Shown in pieces: positions 7,251 to 10,780 of a stretch of DNA of 10,780 nucleotides (its first letter is position 1; each line of letters begins with the position of its first letter). A program made the position numbers and the translations under genes. A model generated the notes under the pieces. It was not told the origin of the DNA. It did not search any database and worked only from the letters and a program-made list of their open reading frames with translations. This stretch comes from Oscillospiraceae bacterium. Lineage in GTDB: Bacteria; Bacillota; Clostridia; Oscillospirales; Ruminococcaceae. The DNA lies in NCBI GenBank assembly GCA_029240015.1, contig JARBTU010000034.1:1-10780 (forward strand), given 5' to 3'.

Positions 7251-7279
7251 ATTATAATATCTTTTATCCCTTTTAGCAA
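7251..7279 (-). promoter_or_regulatory. Promoter of the NifU-like/GGGtGRT operon
   Basis: On the minus strand, TTGCTA (7279-7274), a 17-base spacer and a perfect TATAAT (7256-7251) make a strong sigma-A-type promoter. Transcription should begin near 7244, leaving a leader of about 54 bases that contains the inverted repeat at 7215-7232. Confidence 0.8.
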
Positions 7280-7428
7280 TACTTTATTTGTATAAAAAAT
7301 AACAATCTCGGTCCGTTTATTTGTACTATTTCTTTAACAAATATCTCTTTTTTAAACGATTTCACAACTTATTTAACAAATACTTCAAGAATATTAATGA
7401 TTTCGCACAACTTTTTGAGCAAAAGCAC
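7280..7428. other. AT-rich divergent spacer between the Fe-S operon and secA
   Basis: No gene is supported; the 76-residue frame at 7321-7551 has no ribosome binding site and overlaps the secA start. The clearest feature is an 11-base exact direct repeat, TTTAACAAATA, at 7333-7343 and 7372-7382. Its role is unknown, though TTAACAA is also a Rex half-site sequence. Confidence 0.4.
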
Positions 7429-7457
7429 TTGCATGTCAGTTCATATCGTTATATACT
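7429..7457 (+). promoter_or_regulatory. Promoter of secA
   Basis: TTGCAT (7429-7434), a 17-base spacer and TATACT (7452-7457) form a good sigma-A-type promoter. The predicted start is near 7464, giving a 5' leader of about 74 bases. The leader includes a weak hairpin built on TATGC/GCATA (7469-7492). Confidence 0.7.
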
Positions 7458-7537
7458 ATATGAATGTGTATGCTATTTTTTAAAAAGGCATAATAATAGT
7501 CCGCTAACACAAAATCTGTTAAGAGGTGACTTTGTTA

Positions 7538-10279
7538 ATGAGTTTTATTGAGAAAATATTTGGCTCTTACAGCAAAAAAGAGCTTAAACGTATAACTCCG
7601 ATTATGCAAAAAGTTGTGGATCTTGAAGCAAAATATAAAGAGATGAGCGACAGCGATTTAAAGTCTCAAACCGCTATTCTCAGACAACGTCTTGCCGACG
7701 GAGAAACTTTGGACGACATTCTTCCGGATGCTTTTGCCGTATGCCGCGAAGCAGGTGATCGTGTCCTTGGGATGCGTCATTTCCCTGTTCAAATTATCGG
7801 CGGTATTGTTCTTCACCAAGGACGCATTTCGGAAATGAAGACCGGTGAAGGCAAAACCCTTGTTGCAACCTTGCCTTCCTATCTAAATGCATTGGACGGA
7901 AAAGGTGTTCACATCGTAACGGTCAACGATTATCTTGCAAAGCGTGACTCGGAATGGATGGGGAAAATTCACCGCTATCTGGGACTTACAGTCGGACTTA
8001 TCACCCATGGGATCAGCAACGACGAGCGAAGAGAAGCCTATAGCTGTGACATTACTTACGGCACTAACAACGAACTTGGATTTGATTATCTTCGTGATAA
8101 TATGTGTATTTATAAGGAACAAAAAGTTCAACGTGATTTTAACTATGCTATTGTCGATGAGGTAGACTCCATTTTAATCGACGAAGCACGTACTCCTCTT
8201 ATTATTTCGGGTCAGGGAGATAAATCGACCGAGCTTTATACCATTGCAGATAAATTTGCAAAAGGTCTTAAAATCCATAAGATTGCCGAAATGAATGACA
8301 AAGAGAATCACGATGACGAATATGACGCTGATTATATCGTAGATGAAAAAGCCAAGACCGCTACTCTTACTCCTTCGGGCGTAAAAAAAGCGGAAACGTA
8401 CTTTAATGTGGAAAACTTAATGGATGCCGAAAATATGGCAATCCAACATCATATCAATCAGGCAATCAGAGCATATGGAATCATGCAAAGTGATATCGAC
8501 TATGTCGTAAAAGACGGCGAAGTTATCATTGTTGACGAATTTACCGGACGTTTGATGCTTGGAAGACGTTATAACGAAGGACTGCACCAGGCTATCGAAG
8601 CAAAAGAAGGCGTAAAGGTTGAAAGAGAATCCAAGACTTTAGCGACTATCACCTTCCAAAACTACTTCCGTCTTTATAAAAAACTTGCCGGTATGACCGG
8701 TACGGCTCTTACGGAAGAGCCTGAGTTCCGTGAAATCTATAAACTCGATGTTATTGAAATTCCAACCAATAGGTCGATCCAAAGAACCGACCATCAAGAT
8801 TCTATTTATAAAAGCGAACAGGGCAAATTTAATGCTGTTATTGAACAAATTATTGAGTGTCACGAAAAAGGACAGCCTGTTCTGGTAGGTACCATATCTA
8901 TTGAGAAGTCCGAATATTTGAGTTCCATGCTCAAACGCCGTGGGGTTAAGCATGAGGTTTTGAATGCGAAATACCACGAAAAAGAGGCTGAAATCGTCGC
9001 ACAAGCCGGTAAAAAGGGCTCCGTTACGATTGCGACCAACATGGCCGGACGTGGTACCGATATTGTTCTGGGCGGTAATGCTGAATATCTTTCAAAAGCA
9101 GATATGAGGAAAAAAGGATTTTCCGATGATCTTATCGACGAAGCAACAGGCTTTGCCGAAACAGAAGATGAAGAAATCATCAATGCAAGAAAGACATATC
9201 AGGAACTTTATGTAAAGTATAAAGAACAAATAAAACTTGAAGCACAAGAAGTTTGCGAAGCAGGGGGACTATTTATCCTCGGTACCGAACGTCACGAATC
9301 CAGACGTATCGACAACCAGCTCCGTGGACGTGCCGGTCGTCAGGGAGACCCCGGCGAAAGCAAATTCTTCCTCTCTCTTGAAGACGATTTGATGAGACTG
9401 TTCGGCGGCGAAAGAATCCAGAATCTGATGAGTGCGCTCAAGATTGAAGAAGACCAGCCGATCGAAAACAAAATCCTTACCAACTCGATTGAATCCGCTC
9501 AGCGAAAAGTTGAAGGAAGAAACTTTGGAATTCGTAAAAACGTTCTCCAATTTGATGATGTTATGAATCGCCAGCGTGAATTGATCTATGGTCAGCGTTC
9601 AAAAGTGCTTGACGGTGAGAATCTACGCGACTATATCATGACGATGATTGATGATACTATCAAATCTGCTGTTTCAACTTATCTTTCAGACTCGGACGTT
9701 CATGACAACTGGAACGTAGAAGGATTGCGCGACCACTTCCTCGGAGTAATTACAACCGAAGATGATTTAAAATACGACATTCATGAACTTGCAAAACTTG
9801 AAAAAACCGATATTGCCAACGAACTTATCACAAGAACGAAAGAGCTTTATGCAAACCGCGAAGAAGAACTTGGCGAAAACATTATGCGTGAGCTTGAGAG
9901 AGTTGTTTTATTAAGAATTGTTGATACCAAATGGATGGATCATATTGATGCTATGGATGAGCTCCGAAAGGGAATCTATCTTCGTGCCTACGGTCAACGC
10001 GATCCGGTTGTTGAATACCGTTTGGAAGGTTTCGACATGTTCGATGGAATGATTGATTCCATTCGTGAAGACACCGTTAAAATGCTTTTGACCGTTCAAG
10101 TAAGAGAAGAACAAGAGCCACAGCGTGAGCAGGTTGCAAAACCAATGGATGAAAGTCTTGGCGGCGAAAGAGTTGTTAGAAAAACAACCGCTAAAAAGCA
10201 AAAAGTAGGCGGAAACGAGCTTTGCCCATGCGGAAGCGGCAAGAAATACAAAAAATGCTGCGGACTAAAACAAGATTAA
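7538..10279 (+). CDS. secA: Protein translocase subunit SecA
   Basis: The protein has 913 residues and is the ATPase motor that drives preproteins through SecYEG. ATG at 7538 is used because GAGGTGA (7523-7529) precedes it; a GTG at 7526 lies inside that Shine-Dalgarno. Motifs in order: Walker A MKTGEGKT (100-107), DEVD box (207-210) followed by IDEARTPLI, MTGT (386-389), NMAGRGTD (501-508) and QLRGRAGRQGD (594-604). Between the DEVD box and MTGT lies the preprotein cross-linking domain, and after about 620 come the helical scaffold and wing regions. The C-terminal SEC-C zinc motif is intact: C896-P-C898 and C907-C908, after a charged linker. Length and motif set are normal for a full SecA1, so it is expected to be active. 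It is transcribed alone, with its own promoter and terminator. Confidence 0.99.
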   Translation: MSFIEKIFGSYSKKELKRITPIMQKVVDLEAKYKEMSDSDLKSQTAILRQRLADGETLDDILPDAFAVCREAGDRVLGMRHFPVQIIGGIVLHQGRISEMKTGEGKTLVATLPSYLNALDGKGVHIVTVNDYLAKRDSEWMGKIHRYLGLTVGLITHGISNDERREAYSCDITYGTNNELGFDYLRDNMCIYKEQKVQRDFNYAIVDEVDSILIDEARTPLIISGQGDKSTELYTIADKFAKGLKIHKIAEMNDKENHDDEYDADYIVDEKAKTATLTPSGVKKAETYFNVENLMDAENMAIQHHINQAIRAYGIMQSDIDYVVKDGEVIIVDEFTGRLMLGRRYNEGLHQAIEAKEGVKVERESKTLATITFQNYFRLYKKLAGMTGTALTEEPEFREIYKLDVIEIPTNRSIQRTDHQDSIYKSEQGKFNAVIEQIIECHEKGQPVLVGTISIEKSEYLSSMLKRRGVKHEVLNAKYHEKEAEIVAQAGKKGSVTIATNMAGRGTDIVLGGNAEYLSKADMRKKGFSDDLIDEATGFAETEDEEIINARKTYQELYVKYKEQIKLEAQEVCEAGGLFILGTERHESRRIDNQLRGRAGRQGDPGESKFFLSLEDDLMRLFGGERIQNLMSALKIEEDQPIENKILTNSIESAQRKVEGRNFGIRKNVLQFDDVMNRQRELIYGQRSKVLDGENLRDYIMTMIDDTIKSAVSTYLSDSDVHDNWNVEGLRDHFLGVITTEDDLKYDIHELAKLEKTDIANELITRTKELYANREEELGENIMRELERVVLLRIVDTKWMDHIDAMDELRKGIYLRAYGQRDPVVEYRLEGFDMFDGMIDSIREDTVKMLLTVQVREEQEPQREQVAKPMDESLGGERVVRKTTAKKQKVGGNELCPCGSGKKYKKCCGLKQD

Positions 10280-10296
10280 TTCTAAAAATTAAATTT

Positions 10297-10328
10297 AAAA
10301 AGTCGGTTTATTTAAAACCGACTTTTTT
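10297..10328 (+). terminator. Rho-independent terminator of secA
   Basis: An inverted repeat centred on AAGTCGGTTT/AAACCGACTT (extended stem 10297-10309 with 10315-10327, loop of 5) is followed by a T-run. It begins 18 bases after the secA stop codon. The A-rich left arm could let it work on the minus strand too. Confidence 0.9.
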
Positions 10329-10329
10329 A

Positions 10330-10358
10330 TTGCTTTTCTTCCTTTTTTTCTGTATACT
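10330..10358 (+). promoter_or_regulatory. Promoter of queT
   Basis: TTGCTT (10330-10335), a 17-base spacer and TATACT (10353-10358) closely match the secA promoter layout. The predicted start near 10364 places the first leader hairpin at the extreme 5' end of the mRNA. This promoter directly follows the secA terminator. Confidence 0.65.
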
Positions 10359-10362
10359 TTAA

Positions 10363-10420
10363 AATGGCGTTATTCTCCTTGTAACGCCATTGCTTTGGCA
10401 AACTCTTTTGTTGTTGCCAA
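10363..10420 (+). promoter_or_regulatory. Two tandem hairpins in the queT 5' leader
   Basis: Hairpin 1 has a perfect 10-bp stem, AATGGCGTTA/TAACGCCATT (10363-10372 and 10382-10391), with a 9-base loop TTCTCCTTG. Hairpin 2 has a 7-bp stem, TTGGCAA/TTGCCAA (10395-10401 and 10414-10420), with a 12-base loop. Neither is followed by a T-run, so they are not terminators. They lie just upstream of the preQ1-like element and may be part of a larger regulatory structure or may stabilise the mRNA end. Confidence 0.6.
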
Positions 10421-10421
10421 G

Positions 10422-10465
10422 AGTCAGTCGCAAGTTCCTGACTATAAAAAAATACTACGAAAGGA
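10422..10465 (+). promoter_or_regulatory. Candidate preQ1 riboswitch (class I-like) controlling queT translation
   Basis: A 6-bp stem, AGTCAG/CTGACT (10422-10427 and 10438-10443), closes a 10-base loop UCGCAAGUUC. As I recall it, the loop of the Thermoanaerobacter tengcongensis preQ1-I aptamer is UCGCAGUAAC, so length, the UCGCA start and the final C (the ligand-pairing base in that aptamer) agree. An A-rich tail (10444-10452) follows, as in preQ1-I, and ends in the AAAGGA Shine-Dalgarno of queT (10460-10465). The tail is about 7 bases longer than usual and the downstream pseudoknot strand is not clear. UUCCU (10435-10439) could alternatively pair with AGGAA (10462-10466). The class is therefore uncertain; a preQ1-III-type element is an alternative. 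The adjoining QueT gene strongly favours preQ1 sensing. Confidence 0.6.
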
Positions 10466-10475
10466 ATTATAAAAA

Positions 10476-10780
10476 ATGGAGAAAAAAACACTTCAAAAAT
10501 TGACGCAAGCGTCAATGATTGCGGCACTGTATGCCGTACTTACACTTGCCGTAGCACCGATATCTTTTGGAAACATGCAGTTCAGAATCAGTGAGGCATT
10601 AACGATATTACCGTTGTTTACTGCTGTTGCAATTCCCGGTCTTACTGTCGGATGTGCATTGGCAAACTTCATAGGATTCATATTCGGGCTCAACCAAATC
10701 GGATTTTTAGACATCTTCTTTGGTTCAGCAGCTACACTTATTGCTGCGATTGTTACTTACATGATAGGAAAATCTACTAA
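10476..10780 (+). CDS. queT: QueT family queuosine precursor transporter (3' end outside window)
   Basis: The first 101 codons are present, from ATG at 10476 with AAAGGA upstream; the Shine-Dalgarno spacing of about 10 bases is slightly long. The sequence shows the QueT hallmarks: a short basic N-terminus (MEKKTLQKLTQAS), ALYAVLTLAVAPISFGNMQF, the conserved RISEALTILP, then further hydrophobic spans at about 40-70 and 75-97. It is an integral membrane protein and probably the substrate-binding (S) component of an ECF-type importer for preQ1 or a related queuosine precursor. Salvage by this route feeds tRNA modification at the wobble position. The preQ1-like leader just upstream supports the assignment and predicts repression when preQ1 is plentiful. 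Confidence 0.93.
   Translation, partial: MEKKTLQKLTQASMIAALYAVLTLAVAPISFGNMQFRISEALTILPLFTAVAIPGLTVGCALANFIGFIFGLNQIGFLDIFFGSAATLIAAIVTYMIGKST

Noticed and set aside
7321..7551. 76-residue plus-strand frame upstream of secA as a gene
   Set aside because: It has no ribosome binding site, contains the secA promoter and overlaps the secA start.
1..10780. CRISPR arrays, tRNA/rRNA genes, insertion sequences or phage genes
   Set aside because: I found no regular spaced repeats, no tRNA-like cloverleaf and no transposase, integrase or phage proteins. The repeats seen are protein repeats or short regulatory elements.

Overview
The window looks like a chromosomal segment of a low-GC, Gram-positive anaerobe of the Clostridia, plausibly a gut Ruminococcaceae/Oscillospiraceae-type organism. 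The evidence is AT-rich DNA, strong AGGAGG-type ribosome binding sites, a clostridial-style SecA, a QueT transporter, a NifU-like/GGGtGRT gene pair, and a huge secreted protein with choline-binding-type wall repeats. The genus cannot be fixed from the sequence alone.

Left part (1-4000, minus strand): one very large open frame, cut by the left edge, encodes at least 1331 residues of a secreted multidomain surface protein. In order it has a signal peptide, GLUG-type repeats, an unassigned beta-rich segment, a ComEC-like metallo-beta-lactamase (MBL) domain with intact metal-binding motifs, an F5/8-type C (discoidin-like) module, a small helical module, a bacterial Ig-like (Big_2) domain and the first choline-binding-type repeats. 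Divergent from it (4169-5050, plus strand) is an AraC-family regulator interrupted by a single in-frame TAA between its sensor and DNA-binding halves. The shared intergenic region has promoters for both genes and a pair of 8-bp direct repeats that could be the regulator's operator.

Middle (5051-7537): about 430 bases without a convincing gene end in a strong terminator belonging to a minus-strand two-gene operon. That operon encodes a NifU-like Fe-S scaffold-type protein followed by a GGGtGRT-family protein of unknown function. Its promoter is close to consensus, and a Rex-like inverted repeat lies just downstream of the -10 box.

Right part (7429-10780, plus strand): secA, the essential Sec translocase ATPase, has its own promoter and terminator. 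It is followed by a separately promoted leader containing two hairpins and a preQ1-I-like riboswitch candidate, which leads into the 5' part of queT (queuosine precursor uptake), cut by the right edge.

Functionally, SecA would be the export route for the large surface protein. The AraC regulator is the obvious candidate controller of that protein, but it appears broken in this sequence. The Fe-S pair and queT are independent housekeeping or metabolic units with their own control signals.
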